Shown one piece after another: positions 46,990 through 58,111 of a stretch of DNA of 64,000 bases. The DNA comes from Clitoria ternatea. Its lineage: Eukaryota; Streptophyta; Magnoliopsida; Fabales; Fabaceae. The notes under the pieces are model-generated. The model saw only the letters and a program-made list of their open reading frames with translations, made no database searches and had not been told where the DNA came from. The stretch lies in contig CM075669.1 in NCBI GenBank assembly GCA_037962975.1, positions 122,156,501 through 122,220,500 on the forward strand. Direction: 5' to 3'. Position 1 is the first letter of the stretch; each line of letters opens with the position of its first letter. The position numbers and the translations under genes were made by a program.

Positions 46990-47290
46990 AATCCTAATAG
47001 TCTCGCTTAAGCGAGAATTTTCTCGCTTGAGCGAGACACCACCTATCGCTTGAGTGAGCGTAAACTTGCTTTAGCGAGCAGAATCCAGAATTAGACCCTC
47101 GCATTTTTACTTGAGTGAGACACCTCTCGCTTAAGTGAAAATATCACAGAATCTAACCTTTCATTTTTTCTTTAGCGAAAATCTCATAGAATCAAACCCA
47201 TGACTCTTGCTCAAGCCTCGCCTGAGCGAAAATAGTCCAGAAAGCACAACATTGATTCATCACACTCTCACTTGAGTGAGATCATCAGAT
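46990..47290. repeat. TCGCTTAAGCGA motif cluster
   Basis: About ten copies of CTCGCTTAAGCGAG or CTCGCTTGAGCGAG variants within 300 bp, most at the left end. TCGCTTAAGCGA is a perfect 12-base palindrome. The same core appears at 32040-32100, at 40072 and, with a different flank, at 8353-8910. Confidence 0.85.
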
Positions 47291-48386
47291 TTCAGAATCT
47301 GAACTCCATTTACACCAAGAATATTATCCCAATTCAAAATATCATTCCAATCAAAATCATGCCCAAAATTAAATACTAAACTCACATGAACCCTATCACA
47401 TAAATAGACATAATTGCGCTAGGGAAAACATCATTCATCATTCATTCTATAATCATGTTCATCAATATTCATGCCATCACATTGGCAATTCAACTCATAT
47501 TTATAATATGCATTATCATTTGCAACACACATGGCCATAGATCAATTTCTCAAAAGAATAAAGTATTGTTTACAAAATGAATTAAGCCATATACACCGTA
47601 CTATGAACAAAACCATCAATCATATATATCATCCAAAATCTCATCATTTTCCGGCCAAGGCATTCACTTACAACTATATTATCTTCTTCCAAAACACTTC
47701 AATTTCCTAAAACATTGCTTTAAAAAGAGACAACATGGGAGAGTGAGTCATTATATTTGAAATGATGAAAACAAAACATTTGTGATCATGTGTATATGCA
47801 TACAAATCACCATGTGCTTTACAACACAAACACTAAAGTACATTCCAAATAATCATCCTATAATCATAGGCATGAATAGCCAACATATAAACATTCATAA
47901 TTAATCATTTCTCCAAACCACCCAATGTGGATTATAACAATTCACCATAAGTCTTATCATAAGGTTTTCATCATTATTGATTGTCTTGTCTTAAGTTTTC
48001 ATTCCTCCATCAATCATCACCAATTCATTATCTCATTCTTATTCCGGTATATCTCTAGGCTATATGCAAATGCTCTTAGGCTAATGCATATGCACAAAGG
48101 ATATATTCAACAAATGCATAACAATACACTATGGATCTGACTATGGGAATATAAGACAACAATGTGGGTTCAAGCATAGGTATACAACCATACCCTAACT
48201 GCAGTAGTAAAATGTGTACACACACATATATATAATTCTCAATTTTACTGGTACCAAACCATATTTTCCCATCATGCAACACCAATCATTTTCACCATGA
48301 TCACGGTAAGCAACACCAATTAAAAAAAATGGTGTTGTAGGCCAACCATGAACCTTGCCATGGCAGCTGTGATCTAACAAGACCAC

Positions 48387-49936
48387 TGTTAGTCCTCAAA
48401 TTTGCAATAAATCTTTTAATAAAAATTTCATAAAAATAATAAAAATTTGGATAATTTGTTAGAAAATTAGGTTTTAATTCAATAAATGGATGTTGTTGGA
48501 AATAATCTACCCTTGATCAATTTTCTCTAGTTTTGCAGTGAAAAAGTAAAGAATTCAAGAGAAAATTATACTGGAGGATCTGACGCGTAACATCAATCCC
48601 ACGCGTAGCGTCCATAGCTACTTTTGATGCTGACGCTACGTGTCACATCCACACGTAGCGTCAGTGCTGCGTGGACTCCACAGCCAAGCTGGCCAAGTAC
48701 TCACCTAGTGACCCATTATTGGCCACTCCACTCAGCACAAATGGCCAAAACGCAGTGGAGACAGGGACACATGGCCAAGCATGATTGAATATAATATTCC
48801 AAGGTGGCCACTACCAGCTGCGTTAATGGAGGCTGAGTCAGGGGATTGACGCGTAGCGTCACACTCACACGTAGCGTCAGCACCCTTGCTCAGCCCTATA
48901 AATAGGGCCATCCAACACCATTCATATCATCGTATTCTCTACGTTCAGAGTTCTTTCCTCTCTTCTATACTCGAGTTTTGAGTATTTCTTTTAGAGTTTG
49001 TAGTTCTAGAATAGTTTTCTAGATACTTGAGAGTGTTGTGGTGTATTGTGATTGTTGTATCGTGAAGTTTCCATCATCTTCGTAATGTCAACCTCTGTAA
49101 GTGTTGTTTTTACTTTCACCATGTGTAACTAATCTATTTATGTTGGAATTGGTGAACTAATCTATTGAGTATAATGTTATGAATTTGACCTCTGCATGTT
49201 TATGATTCAAGTCCATGTTAGTATTTCAATCTTTTATTAATATGAACGTCAAACGGGAGAATGATTTTCATGTGTATTGAAACTTGTTTTATTAGTGTGA
49301 ATGTCAAATGGGAGAATGATTATTCATGCCGTATTGAAACTTGTTTTGATGAAAGTAAAAGTTTGAATACCCTTGGTATCTCAATTCTATAGGGGTTGTT
49401 AACCATTGTTGCCATAAGGCCAGGTCTTAATGCAAGTTTTTACTGAGAAAGCTCACGAGGGATCGGACTTTACGGTGAATTCTTGGAATTTATATCACGA
49501 GGGATCGGTTATAATGATTTTAAGCTGCAATGACATGAAACTTGATGATTAAATATGCATGTCTTGAGTTCTTCATTGTTATTCTAGATTAGGAATCCAA
49601 TTTCCAACATAATTTGTTTATCTGTGTTTATCTTAAGTATCTTACCTATTCTAGATTGCAACTCAACTTTTTAGATAGATTTTTATTTTCTTTTTATCTC
49701 ATGAACAACTCAACCATGTTATCCTGTGAATATTGTATAAATTGTATATAAATCATTCTTTTGTCCATAACTTTCTTCATATTTACCATAGTGAATAGAA
49801 AATTACTGTTGTTATTGGACTTTCAATCCCAGTGGAACGATATCTAAATTTTGAAAACTACAAACGATTGGTGCGCTTGCCAATTAATGACCCGGTGGTA
49901 AACACAAACAGTTAAAACACTATCGCCGGGTTAACA
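48387..49936 (+). repeat. 5' LTR of the pol-less Athila-like element
   Basis: Starts TGTTAGTCCTC, ends GGGTTAACA. Contains the motif array (next entry), TATAAATAG at 48897-48905 and a UTR-like region. Compared with the 3' LTR, several CpG sites in the motifs have decayed (ACGCGT to ACACGT, ACGTGT), consistent with cytosine methylation. Confidence 0.95.
48580..48905 (+). promoter_or_regulatory. LTR promoter: ACGCGTAGCGTC motif array followed by TATA box
   Basis: Six copies of ACGCGTAGCGTC or its complement GACGCTACGCGT (near 48582, 48600, 48629, 48651, 48847 and 48868) lead to TATAAATAG at 48897. The last motif ends about 20 bases before the TATA box. A transcription start about 30 bases downstream would fall in the 'ccatccaacacc' region. 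The 3' LTR has the same layout with TATAAATAG at 56515-56523. Confidence 0.7.
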
Positions 49937-49943
49937 AGTTTTC

Positions 49944-49963
49944 TGGCACCGTCGCCGGGGATT
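49944..49963 (+). other. primer binding site (tRNA-Asp type)
   Basis: TGGCACCGTCGCCGGGGATT, seven bases after the LTR end, is complementary to the 3' end of plant tRNA-Asp with a few mismatches. This is the primer commonly used by Athila elements. Confidence 0.8.
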
Positions 49964-50090
49964 GAATTGATTCAGTAAAACAGTAATTTTTTTTATTACC
50001 GTGGTAAATATTTTTTTTACCTTAGTTAAATTTTGTTTATTTACTTTTTCTTATTACTGTTACACTAACTTTGTTTGTCTAGTTTTGTGT

Positions 50091-51601
50091 ATGCAAACTC
50101 GATCTACCACAGGTAAAATTTATTTTGATCCTGAGATAGAAAAGTTTGTAAAGAAAATCAAGTCTTTGAAATCTAGAACACAAACTAATTCTTCTTCTAC
50201 TTCTAAAATTTTTGAAAATTCAAATATGGCTGCTGAAAGGAGAACATTGGGACAGTTTGCTGCTATTAATGGTCCATCCTGAGTTTTGGGAATGTTTCAA
50301 GGACCTGTTGTACCAGTGGAGATTAAACCTGCTACTTTAAATATTATTCAAAATAATCAATTTGCTGGTTTAAATCATGAAGAACCGTATGAACATTTAA
50401 CTGTTTTTTATGAGTTATGCAGCACAATTGGTTTTGAACCCAATCAAGAAGAATCTATTTATATGAGGTTATTTCCTTTTTCATTGATTGGTAAAGCTAA
50501 AGAATGGTTTAAATCTTGCCTACCTGGTAGTTTTGCAAACTGGTCCGATGTCGAAAGAAAATTTTTGGAAAGATTTTATTCTCCTTCAAAATACTTTGAA
50601 GCCATGACAGCCATACATTCTTTTTCTTAAAACAATAATGAATCATTAGGAGAAACATGGGAACGATTCAAGGCACTCTTGAGAAAGTGTCCAAACCACA
50701 TGATGCCGAAAAGGTAAGAATCGTTTACCATGGTTTATTACCTCAGTTCAAAATGATGTTAGATGCTTGTGCAGGTGGTTCTTTAATGAACAAGACCGTG
50801 GAAGAAGCTATTGAGATATTGGAATCAATGTCTATTAGTGACCGCCAAGCAAAACATGAAAGAGGTAATGTACAGAGGAAGCCAGGTATGCTCGAATTGG
50901 GAGTAAATGATGCAGTATTGGCTCAGTAAAAATTACTGACCTAACAAATTGAAGCCATGAGCAAACAACTAGAGAAACTTCAAATTGCTCAAGTGACATC
51001 ACCACTCCCCGCTCAAGTGAAACAATGTATGCATTACATGGGTGAACAACCATGTGGTTATTGTGCTCCTAACAAAAATGAGCAAGAGCAAGCCAATTTT
51101 CTAAACCATCAAAGAATACCATTGGGTAACTTTCCTTTCAATTATGGTAATTCTTTTCCTATCAATTTTCAACAGGGATGGCAGAATCAGAATTCTGGCT
51201 GGAGACAAGATGCTGGACCTTCCAACAGACCTCCTAACAATCAATTTAAGCCATAACAATCACAAATTGACAATACAAGATTGATAAGGATTGAGGAATC
51301 TATCCAACAGTTATTGCAATTTGTGGAGACAAATGAAGCTGCCCGAAAAGCATCAGACATACAAATGGGTCAGCTTGCAAAAGAAATAGCTGAATTGAAA
51401 AATTCTGGGTTTACTGCAAACACTCAAAACCCAAGGGAACAATGTAATGCTGTTTCTTCTGAGAATTGTAAAATTTTGAAAATTGATTGTAAAGAAAAAA
51501 ATGAGAAAAAGAAAGAAGAAGAAGAAAAAGAAGGTGAAAAAGAAAAAAATGAAAAAAATGAAAAAGAAAAAAATATGCAAGAGCCAGTCAATGAAGAGTA
51601 A
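50091..51601 (+). pseudogene. Athila-type gag with several breaks
   Basis: Starts MQTRSTTGKIYFDPEIEKF. The retrotransposon gag domain is clear (FAGLNHEEPYEHLTVFYELC, RLFPFSLIGKAKEWFKSC, FLERFYSPSKYF, then a TWERFK segment in another frame, then MLDACAGGSLMNKTVEEA). A Cys/His region (CMHYMGEQPCGYC) looks like a degenerate zinc knuckle, and a Lys/Glu-rich tail runs to the end. Stops at about 50280, 50628 and 50928 and a frame change near 50690 prevent translation as one protein. Confidence 0.88.
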
Positions 51602-52144
51602 GAAACAAACTGTATTGCCATCATAACCCCGAAAAAATGTAAAGATTCGGGGAGTTTCACCATTCTTGTAACTATTGGAAATATCAACATCAGGAATGCT
51701 TTGTTTGATTTAGGGGCTAACATCAATTTGATGCCCTTAGATTTAATAAAGCGCATTGGTGAATTTGAGTTAAAAGAAGCTAAGACAAACTTACAGTTTG
51801 TGGATTGCTCTATCAAGAAGCCTTTTGGGATTATGGAAGATGTGTTGGTAAAGGTTGATAAGTACCACTTCAGGGTTGACTTTGTGGTACTGGATATGAA
51901 GGAGGATACTGAGATCCCCCTGATCCTAGGAAGACCTTTTATGAAGACTGCAAAGATAAAGGTGGATGTCGATCAAGGAATGGTTGCAGTCAAAGTTTAT
52001 GAAGAAGAGGTAAACTTCAGTGCTCATGAACATCTTAGGACGAATAATGAGGGAAAAATTTACCCTTCAACCGAACCAGGTATATCTCTTCCCAATCAAT
52101 TAAATTGTTTTAAATTAACCAATGCCTTGAATAATGAAAGATAG
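51602..52144 (+). pseudogene. Athila-type aspartic protease
   Basis: After a conserved block (GSFTILVTIGNINIRNALFD) the active site reads LFDLGANINLMP, the DLGA form usual for this lineage. VLVKVDKYHFRVDFVVLDM and the IPLILGRPFM flap/C-terminal motif follow. The frame is open from 51701 to its TAG at 52142. In a complete element RT would follow, but here the stop comes soon after the protease and spacer sequence follows. The protease itself could be functional if gag were. Confidence 0.88.
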
Positions 52145-52440
52145 GTAATTAAGCATCGGAGAAGAAGAAGGAGAAAGAAAAAGACAGGTGATTCCTCAAC
52201 AAATATTTGGAGACCACCTAATTAATCAAAGGTAATGTCAGGCTGGAGACATTAAACCTAGCGCTCAATGGGAGACAACCCATTATTTTTTTGTTATTTT
52301 CAATTATTTTTAACATAAAAAAACAAAAAAACAAAAATTAGTTTTTAGAATTGTGTTTTTAAATAAAAAGGGGTTTTAAACTTTAAAAAAAAAAAGGCTT
52401 TTAAAAAATCAAATTTTGAAAAATGAAAAAACAGAAACCC
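52145..52440 (+). other. deletion junction and pol-env spacer
   Basis: Contains the Athila spacer phrase ending 'gggagacaaccca' (52270), the counterpart of 8160-8190 in the other element. The pol deletion therefore falls within about 100 bases after the protease. A poly-A/AT-rich tract follows. No repeat was seen at the junction. Confidence 0.6.
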
Positions 52441-53420
52441 ACGCGTAGCGCCCCATGGACGCGTAGCGTGGACTCTGAATTTTGGAGCTGACGCGTAGCG
52501 TATCTACCACGCGTAGCGTCAGAACCCACGTTCAGTTTTTTTAAAACTGAAACAGAGGGAGGCCTAAGTCCATCATTCTTAAAACTGCCTCCCTCTCCCC
52601 CTCAGAAAACCTAATTTTTACAAACCTCTTTTTCTCTCAAACCTCCAAATCCTCTTCATTCCTATTCTGCATTCATCAAATCCAAGTAAGTTATCTCTCT
52701 TTTTCTCTTTTTGGTTTGGTTTTGTTTTTTAATTTATAGAATTGCATATGGTTAGGATTAGGATTAGAAGACCATTGGGTTTGATTGCTGTTAGATTTAG
52801 GAATTGAATGAGTGTATTTTTGATTGAAAGGAGTTGCTACTGTGCAACCCCTGTTTCTGTTCAAAACTGCACAACCCACGCTTAGCGTCCCACTGACGTG
52901 TAGCGTGAGGATGAACTGCAAGCCCACGCGTAGCGTGGGCAGAACAGGGCTGACGCGTAGCGTTTCACCTACGCGTAGCGTCAACCTCTATTTTTGATTT
53001 TTAATTCTTGTTTGTTAATTTATTTTAATTAGTTTTTACTTTCTATTTTTAATCTGTTTAACATGCTGTTTGTTTGTTTGTTTGTTGTTTTTCTTTCAAA
53101 ATTAATAAATTTTCTTAGTTTGTATTTGCTATACTTTCTTACATTGATAAAAATTAAAAATACATAAAAAAAATTATATATATATTTATGCATGTTATGT
53201 GAAACTTATGTTAATATGCATGTTGTATTTTGTGTGAATTTTAGTTTTATTGTTAAAAATCTAAAAATATGCATGTTGATTTTGTGTGTTGTATTTTGTG
53301 TGATTTTCTTTAAATAAAATTTTTATGTTTAAATTTTTTATAAATAATTTGTTGATTGTGTATGTTTGATATGTTTTCAAATAATAATGTGTGTTTGATT
53401 TTTAATTTTTCTTTTTGCAG
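52441..53420 (+). promoter_or_regulatory. putative promoter, leader and 5' UTR intron of the env-like gene
   Basis: Four ACGCGTAGCG motifs (52441-52520), identical to those in the LTR, are followed by TTTTAAAACTG (52539-52549) and a pyrimidine-rich leader. A 5' splice site CAA|GTAAGT at 52685/52686 pairs with an excellent acceptor, TTTTTCTTTTTGCAG, ending at 53420 directly before the env-like ATG. The 735-base intron carries a second motif group (52876-52983). The other Athila-like element has array, TTTTAAAACTG, leader and donor in the same order. This suggests an independent or spliced env-like mRNA. Inference only. Confidence 0.5.
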
Positions 53421-54718
53421 ATGGCACCGAGAAAATCTATCCCCACTACTGGTCCCTCTAAAAGACAGAGGAAGGCCACAGATACTGACATCACCTCTGA
53501 GGATCCTAATCTTTAGGGAGAGGAGGTGTTGGGACCGAGGGATCCTACGAGATTTCGCACTGACGCGAAATGGGCCCGCTTTCATCAGATAAAGGGGCAA
53601 AGACTTATTTGGGAGAGAGTGCTTGATCTGAACGCTGGAGATTATCTTGAGCTGTAGGATGAAGTTCAGAGAAGAAGATGGGGACCCCTATTTTCTCTGC
53701 CTACTGAGGGGGATCCTATCTTGGTGATGGAATTTTACGCGAACACCTACAGGACTCGTCAGGACTCGCCGAACATTGGCCATCAGAGGACGAGTTGGGT
53801 GAGGGGCCGACATATCACTTATGACCGGGATACTATTAGTACCCTATTGGGTAATCCTTAGGAGCCTACTCCCGAGGACGATACTTGTTTCTGGAAGGAA
53901 AAGAGAAACAAGATTGTTGCTGAGGGTGATCTAGGATACTCCGTCGAACAGGTTGCTCATTTCTTGAGCAAAGATGGAATCTTTTTCAACCTGAGTAAGG
54001 TTAGACGAAGCCTATCTAACCTTCTGAAGACCCAGTTGACCCCTCTAGCCCAGGAGTGGTCCCACCTTATGCTGCATAACATCACTCCTGTCACCTCTCA
54101 TCTATCCCAGTTGACCGCTGTTGCCTTCTCTTTTCTATTCTTCAGGGCCATACCATTGACATCGCCGAGCTTATTTCTGAGCAGATTCACTTTTATGCCC
54201 TTGGGTATAAAGTGAATCGCCCTATTCCATTCCTTCTCATCATATCTGCCTTACTGAGGAGGTAGGGAGTTGCTGTGCCATCACCAGAGTTCACGAGTTC
54301 TTCAGGGAGAGTCCCCAAGGTCTCGGTGAACAGAGACTATTTTGTTCAGCAGTACGAGCTTCCACCTCTAGAGCAGGAGGCTCAGCCCAGACCCAGGAGG
54401 AGGAGACCACCAGTACAGCCACCACCTGCTGATGTTGTCATAGAGGGATTTGCCAGGATGACACTTGAGCATCAGTATATGATGCAGATGATGGCTGCCA
54501 CACACAGAGCTTATATTTATCTTCATGATGAATTTTATCAGTACAAGCTTCAGGGTGAGGGAGCACCATATGTCACACCGGGTGAGTTTGCAGCTCATGT
54601 AGCTTGGCCTGGTGATTTACCTACCTACCCTGAGACTGGTGGACCTTCTGGAGCACAGGCTGATACTGATGGTGATGCTGATGAGGAGGAGGATGACGAT
54701 GACCAGATGGAGGACTGA
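53421..54718 (+). pseudogene. Athila env-like protein, degenerate
   Basis: Starts MAPRKSIPTTGPSKRQRK, then the env-like domain (RFRTDAKWARFHQIKGQRLI, LVMEFYANTYRTRQ, SWVRGRHITYDRDTISTLLG), a middle part in shifted frames, and an open C-terminal 147 codons (54275-54718) with a Pro/Arg-rich linker, a helical segment (MTLEHQYMMQMMAATHRAY) and an Asp/Glu tail. Stops occur near 53515, 53656, 53861 and 54264, with at least one frame change around 54080-54140. No signal peptide or transmembrane segment is evident. Confidence 0.8.
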
Positions 54719-56004
54719 TGGTGCTATCTTCTTTATTTTTTGCACCTTTTTACATACACTTTTAGTTTATTGTTAGTTTTATATTTGCATTGATATTATT
54801 TTTCAGATTATATTATATTTTGTCTTTTATTATGTGTGGTGTGTTTATTTTCTGCGTAATTTATTATGTTTTTTGCATGTTCAATTTGAAAAATCCAAAA
54901 ATAAATTTTATGTTTTAATAAATCAATCAAATTTTTGTTAGAAAGTTAATTTATTCACTTAAGATTTTTACACAATAAAACCAATTTTGTAAAATCAATT
55001 ATTGATTCTTTTATAACTTAGGAATTTTGATAAATTTAATTACAATAAGTTTATTAACTATCAAGCAAATTTCAATAACCCGGTGAGTTGAGAGATATGT
55101 TTAAACACTTGAGGGTTTAATCGACATAACTTCATTCGAATTGATTTTGCTTTAATCTTTGATTTGTGTTGTTGTACAGAGAATTCAGGAAAATGATCAA
55201 GGCACATTTATTGGTGAAAAGAAACCTTGGGCCAAACAGCTTACCTTGGTAAAAATTATTTTATCATTTGAAAGCCAATTTGAGCCTAAAATAAATTATT
55301 TGGTACCCTTAAACTTAAATTTGTTTTAACCATTCCCTATACTTGATTAATTAAAAGAGCAATTGAAATAAATGAAAAATATTTTGAGAGTTCTTACAAA
55401 AATGGGGAGTGAAAATAAGCAACTTGATTCTTTTTAAAAGAAAATAAAGTATGAAAAAGAAAAGTCAAAAATAGTGAAAAGAATCAAGTTGGGGGTATTT
55501 ATTTTTCATCAATAAAAGAAAATAAGAAGTTTAGGCCAAGAAAAAGCCTAAAAATTATAAAATGCTCTTTTATGATTTCAGGTTTTTTGAATTCCAAGAA
55601 AAACCATTGATTATTGTAAGCCAAGCCTCATTACAACCCATGAAAAGACCCTGTGATTTCTGAATTAGCTCTGTATAACTAACCATTGATTAGATGAAAA
55701 TCAAAATTAAATTCGTTTAATTTTATAATTGATTGAGTGAAACAGGTTACCAATTGCATTGAGATAAACACTTGGAGAGGTAAGCCTGAAATTATGCTTG
55801 ATATGTTCATTAAATATTGTAAAGAATTTTACCATTAAACCTTTGTTACATTAGATGTCTATAATTGACTATTTCAAAATGGTAAATTGTGTAATTACTT
55901 TTTATGGTAAATTCTTGGACTAACTCAAAAATTTGATTTCAAATTTTTATTTTTTATTTTCCTCTCTTGCTCGAGGACGAGCAATGTCTCAAGTTGGGGG
56001 TATT
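54719..56004 (+). other. 3' non-coding region with two polypurine-tract copies
   Basis: AT-rich and without a gene. TCAAGTTGGGGGTATTT occurs at 55484-55500 and again at 55989-56005, where it touches the LTR start and acts as the polypurine tract. Before the second copy, TTGCTCGAGGACGAGCAA (about 55967-55984) forms a hairpin that is typical near Athila 3' ends. Confidence 0.75.
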
Positions 56005-57550
56005 TGTTAGTCCTCAAATTTACAATAAATCTTTTAATAAAAATTTCATAAAAATAATAAAAATTTGGATAATTTGTTAGAAAATTAGGTTTTAATTCAA
56101 TAAATGGATGTTGTTGGAAATAATCTACCCTTGATCAATTTTCTCTAGTTTTGCAGTGAAAAAGTAAAGAATTCAAGAGAAAATTATACTGGAGGATCTG
56201 ACGCGTAGCATCAATCCCACGCGTAGCGTCCATAGCTACTTTTGATGCTGACGCTACGCGTCACATCCACGCGTAGCGTCAGTGCTGCGTGGACTCCACA
56301 GCCAAGCTGGCCAAGCACTCACCTAGTGACCCATTATTGGCCACTCCACTCAGCACAAATGGCTAAAACGCAGTGGAGACAGGGACACATGGCCAAGCAT
56401 GATTGAATATAATATTCCAAGGTGGCCACTACCAGCTGCGTTAATGGAGGCTGAGTCAGGGGACTGACGCGTAGCGTCACACTCACGCGTAGCGTCAGCA
56501 CCCTTGCTCAGCCCTATAAATAGGGCCATCCAACACCATTCATATCATCCCATTCTCTACGTTCAGAGTTCTTTCCTCTCTTCTATACTCGAGTTTTGAG
56601 TATTTCTTTTAGAGTTTGTAGTTCTAGAATAGTTTTCTAGATACTTGAGAGTGTTGTGGTGTATTTTGATCGTTGTATCGTGAAGTTTCCATCGTCTTCG
56701 TAATGTCAACCTCTGTAAGTGTTGTTTTTACTTTCACCATGTGTAACTAATCTGTTTATGTTGGAATTGGTGAACTAATCTATTAAGTATAATGTTGTGA
56801 ATTCGACCTCTGCATGTTCATGATTCAAGTCCATGTTAGTATTTCAATCTTTTATTAATATGAACGTCAAACGGGAGAATGATTTTTATGTGTATTGAAA
56901 CTTGTTTTATTAGTGTGAATGTCAAACGGGAGAATGATTATTCATGCCTATTGAAACTCGTTTTGATGAAAGTAAAAGTTGGAATACCCTTGGTATCTCA
57001 ATTCTATGGTTGTTAACCATTGTTGCCATAAGGCCAGGTCTTAATGCAAGTTTTTACTGAGAAAGCTCACGAGGGATCGGACTTTACGGTGAATTCTTAG
57101 AATTTATATTACGAGTGATCGGTTATAATGATTTTAAGCTGCAATGACATGAAACTTGATGATTAAATATGCATGTCTTGAGTTCCTTATTGTTATTCTA
57201 GATTAGGGATCCAATTTCCAACATAATTTGTTTATTTGTGTTTATCTCAAGTATCTTACCTATTCTAGATTACAACTCAACTTTTTAGATAGATTTTTAT
57301 TTTCTTTTTATCTCATGAACAACTCAACCATGTTATCCTGTGAATATTGTATAAATTGTATATAAATCATTCTTTTGTCCATAACTTTCTTCACATTTAC
57401 CATAGTGAATAGAAAATTACTGTTGTTATTGGACTTTCAATCCCAGTGGAACGATATCTAAATTTTAAAAACTACAAACGATTGGTGCCCTTGCCAATTA
57501 ATGACCCGGTGGTAAACACAAACGGTTAAAACACTATCGCTGGGTTAAGA
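56005..57550 (+). repeat. 3' LTR of the pol-less Athila-like element
   Basis: Same structure as the 5' LTR. Its ACGCGTAGCGTC motifs are better preserved than those of the 5' LTR. It ends GGGTTAAGA (decayed from ...TTAACA), directly followed by the ACCAC target duplication. Confidence 0.95.
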
Positions 57551-58073
57551 ACCACCAGAGACACCTACTCCTTAAAGAGCCACCCCTACCGGGTCAACCA
57601 TATGCAATCCACTATGATTAAGCATGGGCAGCTTCGTGATTCCACCATTGAATCACTAAGATAAACAAATGCTTATGTACAGAGCCGTCCTCCTGCTAGG
57701 CTAACTAAAGGAACCCCTAATATTCCACACCGACAGCTATATAGATTCTCCATGGATGCAATGCAAATGCAAAACATATGCAATCTCTCACCATGCATCC
57801 TATCATGCTACTCGTCAATCATCCATCATTGTCATCATCACCTTCTCTTAGTGAATTTAAGTTGTTATAAATCTTAACAATATTTCATCTTTGTATATGA
57901 CATATACATCTTTAACAATTCAATCTCAATATCAATAGCAGCACTGTTGCCAATCATTTTCCATCAAAAATCATGGGTGTGTCATACAACAACATATCAT
58001 CATTCTTATCACCAATATCATCATCAAAATTTATAGTGAAATACGTAATTTTGGGCATACACCCATTGCTACA

Positions 58074-58111
<38 letters not shown>

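Larger units (their letters stand above)
48387..57550 (+). mobile_element. Athila-like retrotransposon lacking RT, RNase H and integrase
   Basis: Two LTRs of about 1.55 kb, flanked by ACCAC (48382-48386 and 57551-57555), enclose a tRNA-Asp-type primer site, gag, aspartic protease, the Athila pol-env spacer, an env-like gene, a 3' non-coding region and a polypurine tract. Nothing resembling reverse transcriptase, RNase H or integrase lies between the protease (ends 52144) and the spacer (52250). It is non-autonomous and must have been copied in trans. By eye the LTRs differ at about 40 sites (roughly 2.5%), so it is a fairly young insertion. Confidence 0.93.

Noticed and set aside
51353..51816. 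Minus-strand Phe-rich reading frames
   Set aside because: They are antisense shadows of the Lys/Glu-rich gag tail and protease.
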